Of a stretch of DNA of 64,000 nt, positions 18,319-26,588 are shown piece after piece; the stretch's first letter is position 1, and each line of letters begins with the position of its first letter. The notes under the pieces were generated by a model. The model did not search any database, had not been told where the DNA came from, and was given only the letters and a program-made list of their open reading frames with translations. Both the position numbers and the translations under genes were made by a program. Source of the stretch: Labrys miyagiensis. GTDB taxonomy: Bacteria > Pseudomonadota > Alphaproteobacteria > Rhizobiales > Labraceae. Where the stretch lies: contig NZ_BSPC01000068.1 of the NCBI RefSeq assembly GCF_030160835.1, positions 17,616-81,615 on the forward strand. The letters are read 5' to 3'.

Positions 18319-18966
18319 ATGCCATCCGATCATCTGAAGCTGTATGAGTCGAGCGGATCGCCCAATTCGCGCCGCGTTCGCATTTTCCTGGCGGAAAAAG
18401 GAATTGGCGTTTCGCGCGTCCCCGTCGATCTCGGGGCGAAGGAACAACTCTCCGAAGAATACGCCAAGATCAACCCGAGACAAGTTGTCCCGACGCTCGT
18501 CCTCGACGACGGGACGGCAATCGGCGAGGTCCCGGCAATCCTGCGTTATCTTGAAGAGACACATCCGAACACGCCTCTGCTGGGCTCATCCCCCAAGGAA
18601 AAAGCACTGGTGACGATGTGGGAGCGCCGGATGGAGCTCGAGGGTTTCGCAGCGGTGATGGAAACCGTCCGCAACAAGGTACCAGGACTGAAGGGACGTG
18701 CGATCGCCGGTGCCCACGCCTACGAGCAGATTCCGGCCCTCGTCGAACGCGGAAGGCAGCGGATAGCGGACTTCTATGCCGATCTCGAAGTCAGGCTCGC
18801 TGCGGTGCCGTTCGTCGCCGGTGACAGTTTCGGCGTGGCCGACATTACGGCAGTCGTCGCGGTCGACTTCGCGACGAAGGCAGTGGATATCCCGATTCCC
18901 GAGGGGAACAGCACCACCCGCCATTGGTACGAGAAGATCGCTGCGCGCCCCAGCTTCACGGCCTGA
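18319..18966 (+). CDS. glutathione S-transferase family protein
   Basis: A 215-residue soluble GST. The N-terminal thioredoxin-fold half has SPNSRRVRIFLAEKG at the glutathione-binding start, the cis-proline segment QVVPTLVLDDG and the GEVPAILRYLEE turn. The C-terminal helical half has AGDSFGVADITAVVAVDF, the conserved N-capping motif. It probably conjugates or reduces an electrophile together with the surrounding dehydrogenases and hydrolase; the substrate cannot be told. Confidence 0.87.
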   Translation: MPSDHLKLYESSGSPNSRRVRIFLAEKGIGVSRVPVDLGAKEQLSEEYAKINPRQVVPTLVLDDGTAIGEVPAILRYLEETHPNTPLLGSSPKEKALVTMWERRMELEGFAAVMETVRNKVPGLKGRAIAGAHAYEQIPALVERGRQRIADFYADLEVRLAAVPFVAGDSFGVADITAVVAVDFATKAVDIPIPEGNSTTRHWYEKIAARPSFTA

Positions 18967-19040
18967 ACGAACGCCGCGGCCGCGGCCAGGGACGAGCACC
19001 CAGGCCGCCCCTTTCGTAATGCAATCCGAGGGTGGACGAT

Positions 19041-19460
19041 ATGGAAAAGGATTTCGAAAGCGTCGGGAATAAGGGAATCGTCGATAGCTACTACCAAGCG
19101 GGCGTGGAAGGGCGTCTGCCAGATTTCGCTGTTCACCTGCATCCGGACTTTACGACAACAGCGCCCAATTACCTCCCGTGGGGCGGCACGCATTTCGGTG
19201 CGGCATTCTTTCGGGACGAGGTGCTGCCAAGTCTGCCTGGCGTGCTCGACTTCGAGCGCTTCAACTACGATGCGTTCTTTGCCGAAGGCGAGCATGTCGT
19301 TGCATTGATCAATATCGGCGTCACCGGCATCGATGCGATGATCAAGATCTCCGAGCACTGGACCGTGCAAAACGGCAAAGCCACCTCGATCTGGGTCGCC
19401 TACTTCGAACCGCAGGCACTGCTCGACAAGCTTGGCCTCAGCCACGGCCTTCGTCGATGA
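19041..19460 (+). CDS. SnoaL/NTF2-like small protein
   Basis: A 139-residue protein with the fold signature of SnoaL-like/NTF2-like enzymes. It has an opening helix (NKGIVDSYYQAGVEG), the HLHPDFTTTAPNY strand and a C-terminal sheet (KISEHWTVQNGKATSIWVAYFEP). Members act as isomerases, cyclases or binding proteins for small hydrophobic compounds. The ATG at 19041 is chosen over a GTG three codons upstream. Its stop overlaps the start of the following frame (ATGA), suggesting the two were once co-translated. Confidence 0.75.
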   Translation: MEKDFESVGNKGIVDSYYQAGVEGRLPDFAVHLHPDFTTTAPNYLPWGGTHFGAAFFRDEVLPSLPGVLDFERFNYDAFFAEGEHVVALINIGVTGIDAMIKISEHWTVQNGKATSIWVAYFEPQALLDKLGLSHGLRR

Positions 19461-20008
19461 GCAGGATCAATTCAAGGCTGCAGCACGGACAGATATCCCT
19501 GAGCCATCACCCGTATGAAACGCACCCGGCGGGCGGACGAAAGGTCGTCACCCTCTATGACCCCAACAAGAAATGTAAGGAGGAACTGCATACTCCGAAT
19601 TTTTCACGCGAAGCTCTGGATTTCGGGAGTGACGTCTCGGGCGTGTGGAGTTTTCCGAACGATCGGGCACGAATTCCGGGCGATCTGACAGAGAGGCCTC
19701 TCCGCAACGCGTCACGCTACATCGCAAGTAAACATGCCGTCGAAGGCCTGACCAAATCCGGCGCCCTGGAGGCCGCTCCTTTTGGTGTCCGCGTCAACGC
19801 GGTGGCGCCCGGGTCGGTCGAGACCTGGATGCTCGATCGCTTGACCGGCTCACCGGACCGCAAGGCGGGATTGCTTGCTTCGATCCCGCTTCGCCGGGCG
19901 GGCAAGCCTGAAGAACTCGCGGACGCGATTCTGTTCCTGGCGTCGGACAATTCCTCGTACGTCACCGGCCGGATCATCAGCGTCAACGGCGGCAGGACCG
20001 CCAACTAA
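19457..20008 (+). pseudogene. SDR lacking its cofactor-binding half
   Basis: The last 95 residues are a normal SDR C-terminus: YIASKHAVEGLTKSGALE including Tyr-x-x-x-Lys, VNAVAPGSVET, and a closing YVTGRIISVNGG. The first about 88 residues are unrelated to the family and lack the glycine-rich loop and NNAG motif, so it cannot bind NAD(P) in the usual way. The frame is open from an ATG overlapping the previous stop, so an automatic annotation may call a 183-residue protein. I read it as a truncated gene fused to foreign sequence. Confidence 0.7.
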
Positions 20009-20035
20009 CCGTCAGCCTGAACAAGGAATTTCACC

Positions 20036-20872
20036 ATGACCACCTACACCCATGAGACCGTCCCAACCCAATTCGTCGAGGCCAACGGCATCCGCTTCGC
20101 CTATCGGCGCTTCGGCAAGACGGGCGGCGTGCCCATCGTCATGAACATCCACTTCCGTGGCACCATGGACCATTGGGATCCGGCCGTGACCGACGGGTTG
20201 GCACAGCAGCGCGAAGTCATCTTGTTCGACAATGCAGGTATCGGCGCCAGCTCGGGCGTGACGCCGGCGAGCATTCCGGGCATGGCGACAGACGCCATCG
20301 CCTTCATAAAGGCGCTCGGGATCAGCAAGGCCGACATCCTGGGTTATTCGATCGGCGGCAAGGTCGCCCAGGAGATCGCCGTGCAAGCACCCGATCTGGT
20401 GCGCAAGCTGATCCTTGTGGGTACCGGGCCGCGTGGTGCCGACACCGCCGCGAGCAAAGGGGGCGAGATCTTCGCGACCAGCTACGACCCGCCCGAACAC
20501 CTCTGGATCGCAGCGCATTTCCTGCCCAATGAGGACGGCCACGCGGCCGGGCTAAAGTATCTTGAGCGCAAGCATCGCCGCAAGGACCGCAGCCCGGAAG
20601 TCAGTGAGGCGTCCGCCGCCGCCCAGTGGAAGGCCATCGCCAGCTCCAACGTGAAGACCGACGGCGTCTGGGACTATCTGGCCGACATTCACCAGCCGAC
20701 GCTGGTGGTCGACGGCAGCAACGATCTGATCATTCCCACGGTCAACGGATTCACGCTGCAGCAGCACCTGCCGAATGCGCAATTGATCGTCTACCCGGAT
20801 TCCAGCCACGGACCGCATAATCAGTACCCCGAGCTGTTCGTGGCCCATGCCACGCTGTTCCTGAATGCGTGA
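20036..20872 (+). CDS. alpha/beta hydrolase
   Basis: A 278-residue hydrolase. The nucleophile elbow is GYSIGG near residue 103, so it is a serine hydrolase. The acid lies in VVDGSNDLIIP and the base in YPDSSHGPHNQYP. An FDNAGIGAS segment matches proline iminopeptidase/haloperoxidase-like relatives. An AAGGAATTTCACC leader supports the ATG. It lies in the SDR-GST run, so it may process an ester or lactone in the same pathway. Confidence 0.87.
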   Translation: MTTYTHETVPTQFVEANGIRFAYRRFGKTGGVPIVMNIHFRGTMDHWDPAVTDGLAQQREVILFDNAGIGASSGVTPASIPGMATDAIAFIKALGISKADILGYSIGGKVAQEIAVQAPDLVRKLILVGTGPRGADTAASKGGEIFATSYDPPEHLWIAAHFLPNEDGHAAGLKYLERKHRRKDRSPEVSEASAAAQWKAIASSNVKTDGVWDYLADIHQPTLVVDGSNDLIIPTVNGFTLQQHLPNAQLIVYPDSSHGPHNQYPELFVAHATLFLNA

Positions 20873-20903
20873 CCGCCCGCCACCTTTCAACTGGAGGTCC
20901 ATC

Positions 20904-21284
20904 ATGACCGAGCGCACCATCAGGATTCCAAGTCCCGACCATCCGATCACCATCGAGCGGAACAAGCGCCGCGTGATCGTCACCTTGGGCGGGCGCGTGA
21001 TCGCGGACACAAGCGAAGCGCTCACGCTGAGTGAGGCGAACTATCCGCATGTCCAATACGTCCCTCGGAAGGACGTGGACATGGAGGCGCTGGTTCGCTC
21101 TGCCACAACGACCTACTGCCCGTACAAGGGCGAGGCCGCCTACTTCAGCATTCCGGCCGGCGGCGAGCGGTCGGCTGACGCGATCTGGACCTACGAGGCG
21201 CCTTACGACGCCGTGGCCGAGATCAAGGATCGCCTCGCCTTCTATCCCGATCGCGTCGACGCGATCGAGCAACGCGGCGCCTGA
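20904..21284 (+). CDS. DUF427 protein
   Basis: A 126-residue protein of the DUF427 family. It has the family pattern RVIVTLGGRVIADTSEALTLSE, the YVPRKDVDM segment and the TYCPYKGEAAYFS motif. The biochemical role of the family is not established. GGAGG lies a few bases before the ATG at 20904. It sits between the hydrolase and another SDR with short gaps, in keeping with one transcript. Confidence 0.88.
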   Translation: MTERTIRIPSPDHPITIERNKRRVIVTLGGRVIADTSEALTLSEANYPHVQYVPRKDVDMEALVRSATTTYCPYKGEAAYFSIPAGGERSADAIWTYEAPYDAVAEIKDRLAFYPDRVDAIEQRGA

Positions 21285-21310
21285 TGGGCGCCCTGAAAGG
21301 ATAATTCATC

Positions 21311-22057
21311 ATGTCTAAACTTACCGGTAAGGTCGCCGTCGTCACGGGCGCCTCCAAAGGCATCGGCGCGGCAATCGCCAAGACCCTGGCCGCCAACGGC
21401 GCCGCCGTGGTCGTCAACTACGCCTCCAGCAAGGCTGGGGCTGATCAAGTAGTCGAAGCTATCACCAGCGCTGGTGGAAAGGCCGTCGCGGTCCAAGGCG
21501 ATGTATCGAAATCCGCCGAGGCCAAGGGCATCGTCGACGCAGCCATCGCTGCCTATGGACGGCTCGACATCCTGGTCAACAACTCCGGCGTCTATGAGTT
21601 CGGCCCCGTCGAGACGATCACCGAAGGCCAGTTTCATAAGATGTTTGACGTCAATGTGCTGGGCCTGCTCTTGGTCACGCAAGCGGCGACAGCGCACCTA
21701 GGCGAAGGCGGCAGCATTATCAACATCGGTTCCGGCGTGACGGCCATCACCCCGCCGCAGACGGCGGTTTACACCGCAACCAAGGGCGCGGTCGACACCA
21801 TCACCGGCGTGTTGGCGAAGGAGTTTGGCCCCCGGAAAATCCGGGTCAATACTGTGAGCCCCAGCCTCACCGAAACGGAAGGCACCCACTCCGCGGGGAT
21901 GATCGCTTCGGAGTTCGAGGCCGGCATCATTGCCCAGACTCCACTCGGGCGCCTCGGCCAGCCCCAGGATATCGCCGATGTCGTCGCCTTTATGGCCTCA
22001 GACGATGCGCGCTGGCTCACCGGCGAGCGGATTCTGGCCGGCGGCGGTCTACGGTGA
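21311..22057 (+). CDS. SDR-family oxidoreductase
   Basis: A 248-residue classical short-chain dehydrogenase with TGASKGIG, NNSG, YTATKGAVD (catalytic Tyr and Lys) and a closing LTGERILAGGG. It is close to the SDR at 17313 and is the last gene of the run. AAAGGATAATTC precedes the ATG. The substrate is unknown; family members reduce ketones or 3-oxoacyl chains. The variant NNSG in place of NNAG is common and tolerated. Confidence 0.9.
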   Translation: MSKLTGKVAVVTGASKGIGAAIAKTLAANGAAVVVNYASSKAGADQVVEAITSAGGKAVAVQGDVSKSAEAKGIVDAAIAAYGRLDILVNNSGVYEFGPVETITEGQFHKMFDVNVLGLLLVTQAATAHLGEGGSIINIGSGVTAITPPQTAVYTATKGAVDTITGVLAKEFGPRKIRVNTVSPSLTETEGTHSAGMIASEFEAGIIAQTPLGRLGQPQDIADVVAFMASDDARWLTGERILAGGGLR

Positions 22058-22083
22058 CTGTTCCGAGATGATCAGTTGGTTCT

Positions 22084-22106
22084 GGTCCGCCCCAAAAAGG
22101 CGGACC
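22084..22106. terminator. hairpin between convergent genes
   Basis: GGTCCGCC and GGCGGACC form a perfect 8-bp stem around a CCAAAAA loop, 27 bases after the SDR stop. No T-run follows, so a factor-independent terminator is uncertain, but the position between convergent genes fits transcription termination. Confidence 0.45.
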
Positions 22107-22288
22107 TCGGCCGAAGGTGGAAGCCTAAATCCTCGCGTGTACAATCCTAAGCCATGTACGCAACGAACGTAGCGCTGAGGGTGGAAACTGCCCAGGGCTC
22201 GCGTTCCAAATCGGATTAGGCTCGCGTTTCAACGACTCGGAATGTGTTTGACAGATTTCGATAGTTGGGAGTGATTTGAACCTCAGAG

Positions 22289-24031
22289 CTAAGTCGTTGA
22301 TATTGTTGAGTACCGTTTGTTGCATTCGATAGTGACAACGAAAATCCCTAGCAAACCGTTGAATTTGCTAGAGGTTTTCCGTTTGATATGGTTGCGGGGG
22401 CCCGCAACCCCTTTTGTCATAACTTCTCCAACCCTTTGATTTCGTTCCGGATCGACGAATTCGAGGATGCCGAACAGCTCGCCGCGTAGCTCGGCATGCA
22501 CCTCGCCGCGCTTGTCGCCGGGCCTGAGTGCGATCTCCCCGATCAGCGAGCGCAATGCCTCGGCGGCCCGGCGGCCGTCTTCATGGTCTGCCAGCGTCTG
22601 TGTGAAGTGCTCCACCCGCTTGCGGTAGAGAGTGGCGATGTTGGGATGCAGGTCGGGAACGTCGGCAGCGGACTGCGCCAGGCGTTCAGTGATCTCCGGC
22701 TTCTGCCGCTCCAGATCCTCCATCCTTGCTTTCATGGTGGGCTGATACAGACCATCCTCGATCGCCGCCATCATGCCGGCGATGGCGCGCTCAATCTTGT
22801 CGAGCGCCTTACGGTCCTGTTCACCTTTCACGCGACGCTCCTGGTTGAGCCGATTGGTTTCCTGGGCATAGGCCCGCACCGCCTCCCCAACGGCATCCGC
22901 CGAGACCAGCCTTTCCTTCAGGCCAGCCAGGACACGCTGCTCGATCTTGTCGCGGGTGATGGTGCGGCCATTGTCGCAGGTGCCCCGGCGTTGATGGTTC
23001 AGGCAGGCATAGCGATCACGCTGGGACAGGCCATAGCGCCCACCGCAACAGCCACAGGTGAGCAAGCCTGAAAGCAGGGAGACCGGCCGCTTCATGGTGT
23101 GCAGCTTTCTGGCTCTCGCCTTGCGCGTGCCGACGGCCGCCGCCTCGAACCGGCCGGCGACGGCCTTCTGCCTTTCCTTCACGGCCTGCCACAGCTCGTC
23201 TTCGACGATCCTCAGATGCGGCACTTCGGTGCGGATCCATTTGCTGGGTGGATTGGCTCGTGAGACCCGCTTGCCGGTGGCAGGATCCTTGACGAAGCGC
23301 TGGCGGTTCCACACCAGCACCCCAGTATAGAGTTCATTGTTGATGATGCCATTGCCCCGGATCACATGTCCCCGCACGCTGGTATCGCCCCAGTGCCGGC
23401 CGAGCGGGCCAGGAATGCCATCCTTGTTGAGGTCGACCGCGATGGCCTTCGGGCTCTTGCCTGCGGCGAACTCGCGGAAGATGCGGCGCACGATGATCGC
23501 TTCTTCCGGCACGATCTCGCGGTCACCGCGGACCGGGTCGCCTTCGGCGTCGAGCTTCTTCATCACCCTGTAGCCGTAGCATAACCCTCCCCCGGCCTTG
23601 CCCTTCTCCACCCTGCCCCGCAGACCGCGATGGGTTTTCAGGGCGAGGTCTTTGAGGAACAAGGCGTTCATGGTGCCCTTGAGCCCGACATGCAGCTCGC
23701 TGATCTCGCCCTCGGCCAGAGTGACGATGGCGACGCCGGTGAATTTGAGATGCTTGAAGAGGGTGGCGACATCGGCCTGGTCGCGGCTGATACGGTCGAG
23801 CGCCTCGGCAAGCACGATCGCGAACAGGCCACGCTGGGCATCGCGCACCAATTGCTGGAAACCCAGCCGTAACACGGTGCTGGCGCCAGAGATCGCCGCA
23901 TCCTGATAGGTCCCGGCTACACTCCAGCCTTCGTGCCCCGCGTGCTCGCGGCACAGCCGGAACTGATCCTCGATGGAGGCATCCCGCTGGCTGTCGGAGG
24001 AATAGCGGGCATAGAGCGCGGCACGGGTCAT
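22289..24031 (-). CDS. large serine recombinase
   Basis: A 580-residue site-specific recombinase. Residues 1-150 are the resolvase domain, with catalytic Ser11 in YARYSSDSQ and the DRISRDQADV helix. Residues about 165-290 form the recombinase domain (IVRRIFREFAAGKSPKAIA, LYTGVLVWNRQRF). A zinc ribbon follows (LLTCGCCGGRYG with CLNHQRRGTCDN) and then a coiled coil. Such enzymes integrate and excise islands or phages. Its start overlaps the stop of the upstream small gene (ATGA). The reading frame ends beyond the att-like repeat, so the C-terminal about 40 residues may be an integration-created extension. Confidence 0.92.
   Translation of the reverse strand: MTRAALYARYSSDSQRDASIEDQFRLCREHAGHEGWSVAGTYQDAAISGASTVLRLGFQQLVRDAQRGLFAIVLAEALDRISRDQADVATLFKHLKFTGVAIVTLAEGEISELHVGLKGTMNALFLKDLALKTHRGLRGRVEKGKAGGGLCYGYRVMKKLDAEGDPVRGDREIVPEEAIIVRRIFREFAAGKSPKAIAVDLNKDGIPGPLGRHWGDTSVRGHVIRGNGIINNELYTGVLVWNRQRFVKDPATGKRVSRANPPSKWIRTEVPHLRIVEDELWQAVKERQKAVAGRFEAAAVGTRKARARKLHTMKRPVSLLSGLLTCGCCGGRYGLSQRDRYACLNHQRRGTCDNGRTITRDKIEQRVLAGLKERLVSADAVGEAVRAYAQETNRLNQERRVKGEQDRKALDKIERAIAGMMAAIEDGLYQPTMKARMEDLERQKPEITERLAQSAADVPDLHPNIATLYRKRVEHFTQTLADHEDGRRAAEALRSLIGEIALRPGDKRGEVHAELRGELFGILEFVDPERNQRVGEVMTKGVAGPRNHIKRKTSSKFNGLLGIFVVTIECNKRYSTISTT
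22390..22409. repeat. att-like inverted repeat, copy 2
   Basis: GGTTGCGGGGGCCCGCAACC is a 9-bp perfect inverted repeat lying in the last part of the serine recombinase coding region. Its core matches the sequence at 324-341 in 17 of 18 positions. The left part is the reverse complement of an initiator-tRNA 3' end. It may be a crossover site of the recombinase or its transcription stop; both are inference. Confidence 0.4.
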
Positions 24032-24336
24032 GGCGGATCATCCTCTCTCTGGTCTGCAGGGGGTTTCGCCCTCCTCCCCCTGCCCTCTTCCTCTCGGCGG
24101 CCTGACCGATTGTCATTGGCCGGCCGTTGCTTCTCGAAGGCTTCCCGCGCCAACTGCCCGCCGATCAGCCGAGCGGTATCGAGCGCGATCCGATCCAGCT
24201 TTTCCCGGACCGTGTCCTTGGTGGCGCGGTTAGGCTCGGCAGGATCGGTGTTGTCGTTGGCCGGGGCCGACACCATAGGCCCCTTCTTGGTCTCTTCTGC
24301 CATCGGGTCGCTCCAAAGCATGGATCGACCTGTCAT
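24028..24336 (-). CDS. small hydrophilic protein upstream of recombinase
   Basis: A 102-residue, very polar protein with no domain I recognise. It has two ANDN segments, a central helix (TVREKLDRIALDTARLIGGQLAREAF) and a basic, low-complexity end. I chose the ATG at 24336 for its GGAGG site; an internal ATG at 24303 is possible. It overlaps the recombinase start by four bases, so it is co-expressed and could be an accessory (directionality or DNA-binding) factor, but nothing in the sequence proves that. Confidence 0.6.
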   Translation of the reverse strand: MTGRSMLWSDPMAEETKKGPMVSAPANDNTDPAEPNRATKDTVREKLDRIALDTARLIGGQLAREAFEKQRPANDNRSGRREEEGRGRRAKPPADQREDDPP

Positions 24337-24492
24337 CAGATGCCTCCGAAGGGCGAAGGAAAGCACGAAGTTCGTGCCATGGAGCTGCAGCGTGCAATAA
24401 CTTGCGCGCTGCGGTTTCGTCCCAGGCGTCAATTCTGACTCGCAGGCGACAGCCAGCGTTCCTCCGCTCATGCGTCACCCGCAGCGTGTCTT

Positions 24493-25293
24493 TTAGAGCA
24501 AGACAAGCTGCCCTCGCCCGTCCGCCAAGCCTTTTACCTGCCGACGTTCCCGCCATTCCGCGAATTCCACGGTGACGATCTCACACAGGGGAGCGACCCC
24601 ACGCCAGTGATCGCGGCAGATGCTGGTGTCGATGCCGATGCCGCAATCCATGAACAATCCGGTCTGCTGCTCGAACGCGACGCCCGGCCCTGATATCAGC
24701 AGCTCGAAGCACTGGCGGCCCGAATAGCGAAACGATGCCGAGCTTTGTGGCAGGATGAACACGCCGTTGTCCGCGATCTCAGAGGCGATATCGATCACGG
24801 CAAACTCGAACGCCATGAAGCCGCGGCGATCGCCAGATGTCGGCAGCTTGCCAAAGGGCGGGTTGGCAATTGCCCAATCGAACATGGTCCCTTCGAGCTC
24901 CCTCTGCCACCACTTCCGCCAGTCGAGGACGTCGGCGCAGATCCATCGTGCCTCCGGCAGCAGTTTGCGTCCGATTTCGACGAAACGCGGATTGATCTCG
25001 ATGCAGGTCAAGTCCACCGCGCCGCGCCATTTTGAGCGCTGCTGGACCCAATAGGCGAGACCGCCGATCCCGGCGCAGAGGTCGATCACCCGGCCGCGTC
25101 CCGGCTCAAGGGCAAAATCGGCCGCCAGATCCGTCGGTGTGAAGAACACGCCGGCAGCGGCGACATTGTGTTCCGCACCCGGATGCCAATTCTCAAGAAC
25201 GAAATCCTTCTCGTTCTCGCTCAACGCACCCTTCCTCAATAAGGCTTCCGCCTCAGCGTGTGCCTTCATCTCAGCTTTGCACAACTTGCCCAT
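24493..25293 (-). CDS. class I SAM-dependent (N6-adenine type) methyltransferase
   Basis: A 266-residue methylase. It has the SAM-binding motif VIDLCAGIGGLAYWV near residue 65, an acidic second motif (DLTCIEINPRFVEIG) and the catalytic NPPF motif (WAIANPPFGKLP) of DNA or protein amino-methyltransferases. No partner endonuclease is seen. Such orphan methylases are common on alphaproteobacterial mobile elements. The frame is open upstream into the palindrome cluster, but ATG 25293 starts the conserved part. It precedes the small gene and recombinase on the same strand. Confidence 0.82.
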   Translation of the reverse strand: MGKLCKAEMKAHAEAEALLRKGALSENEKDFVLENWHPGAEHNVAAAGVFFTPTDLAADFALEPGRGRVIDLCAGIGGLAYWVQQRSKWRGAVDLTCIEINPRFVEIGRKLLPEARWICADVLDWRKWWQRELEGTMFDWAIANPPFGKLPTSGDRRGFMAFEFAVIDIASEIADNGVFILPQSSASFRYSGRQCFELLISGPGVAFEQQTGLFMDCGIGIDTSICRDHWRGVAPLCEIVTVEFAEWRERRQVKGLADGRGQLVLL

Positions 25294-25372
25294 CTTGCTG
25301 CTCTTTCCTTGGATCGGCGAAGCAGGTCTCCGCCTGCTTCCCGAGCTCGTGCGGAACAGCGTGTGGGTGGGG

Positions 25373-25517
25373 GCAAGCATGAACTGGGGAGGGGGATCGC
25401 CCGCCCCCTTGGGCGCCGCCGCTCGCGGCGGCGAGATTGTCTGAGCGCAGCGAAGAGAATTTCGGGGAGACCCCAGTTCATGCTTGCTGGGGAGGGAGAG
25501 CAGCGCTCTCCCTCCCC
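25373..25517. repeat. nested palindrome cluster
   Basis: Three perfect inverted repeats are packed in 145 bp. A 17-bp pair (GCAAGCATGAACTGGGG at 25373-25389 and its complement at 25471-25487) encloses a 9-bp hairpin around TC at 25414-25433. A 13-bp stem with AGC loop (GGGGAGGGAGAGC, 25489-25517) lies just outside. The cluster sits upstream of the methyltransferase. No T-run follows, so it is more than a simple terminator; protein binding, a structured leader or a mobile remnant are possible. Confidence 0.75.
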
Positions 25518-25713
25518 GCGCACTTCGCAAAAGATCGGGAGATGCTCGCGGCTCAAGCTGCGGCACCGACTTTCTACTTCGGACTATAAATTCCGTGAGC
25601 AACAAACGACCGCGGCTGACCAAGGTCGCCTCGCACGTTACCGGAGCACGAAGCGCTCTTTATATCGCCAGGCGGCGCATGGTCCCCCGGCGTAGGTTGG
25701 TATAGGGATACGA

Positions 25714-25950
25714 TCAGGTGAAGTTGAACTGGCTCTGCTGGAGGCTGGCCACGGTGGTGTTCTTCAGCGTGATCGTATCGTTGGTATCGGCGGTGATGAT
25801 CACGTCGCTGCCCGACTGCGCGGTATGGGAAAGCAATGTCGCCCAATCTGCGAAGACCGTGTGATCGATGTTAATTGTATCGGCGCTGGTGCCAGAGGCA
25901 GTGTAGCCAGTAATCGTATCCTTGCCAAAGCTCGGCGTGAACACGAAGGT
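25714..25950 (-). pseudogene. C-terminal fragment of an RTX/calcium-binding-type protein
   Basis: The last about 75 codons read like the end of a hemolysin-type or VCBS secreted protein: FGKDTITGYTASGTSADTIN, SGSDVIITADTNDTITLKN and a final LQQSQFNF. This pattern is typical of type I secreted RTX proteins, whose C-terminus carries the secretion signal. The upstream codons in the same frame are unrelated and the glycine-rich repeats are gone, so it is a decayed remnant. Confidence 0.6.
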
Positions 25951-26075
25951 AACCCTCTTAAAGGAGACCCGCCACAGCTTCTGATCGTCCGTACAGCCGC
26001 GGAACTCGATCTCCACTAAACGCGCTGGCTTACCTACACGACATAGGTTTCGGGGCCGCGCACCGGGTGACATAT

Positions 26076-26318
26076 TCAATCGATTTGGCGAACCTGATAT
26101 TTAGTCACCCAGCGCTCGCCCTTCAGCGCCGCGTTAAACAAGGCGTGGAATTCCTCGTCTGGTCGCAGACGCCGATCGGTGTGAGGGCGATGACTCAGCT
26201 GGTCAAGATGGATTGGTGTCAAGTTACGCGCCCGCGCGATTGCGTTCGTTAATGTAGACTTGCCGCTATTGGATGGCCTCATAACGCATATACGCGGGCC
26301 AAGATCGTCAAGCCTCAT
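26076..26318 (-). pseudogene. truncated P-loop kinase-like protein
   Basis: An 80-residue frame starts like the small AAA/topology-modulation (FlaR-like) kinases. A Walker A loop RPSNSGKSTLTNAIAR is followed by LTPIHLDQLSHRP and an FHALFNAALKGERWV helix. It then runs into unrelated codons where the family continues with about 80 more residues. The missing second half removes the lid and nucleotide-contact residues, so it is probably inactive. Confidence 0.6.
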
Positions 26319-26588
26319 GTCCCACCACGCTCTGCGTCTTTATACGCTAACCACCCTCCAAGAATTACATATGCGCGCGCTTGGAATATCTTTGTCAAAG
26401 CTTCCAGCCTCAGCGCGGATTGTAGCAACCGACTTCCACTTCCTCGCAAATTGGGCTTTCTGCGTCAGATCAAGGGGGCTGCAGTTGATTACAAGGCTTC
26501 CGAAATTTTGATCGACACCGGCTCGGCGGCAACCTGCGCTTAGTACACCGCACAACGCCAGGCGCTTAGTCTTCTCGAAAGCGGAGAC

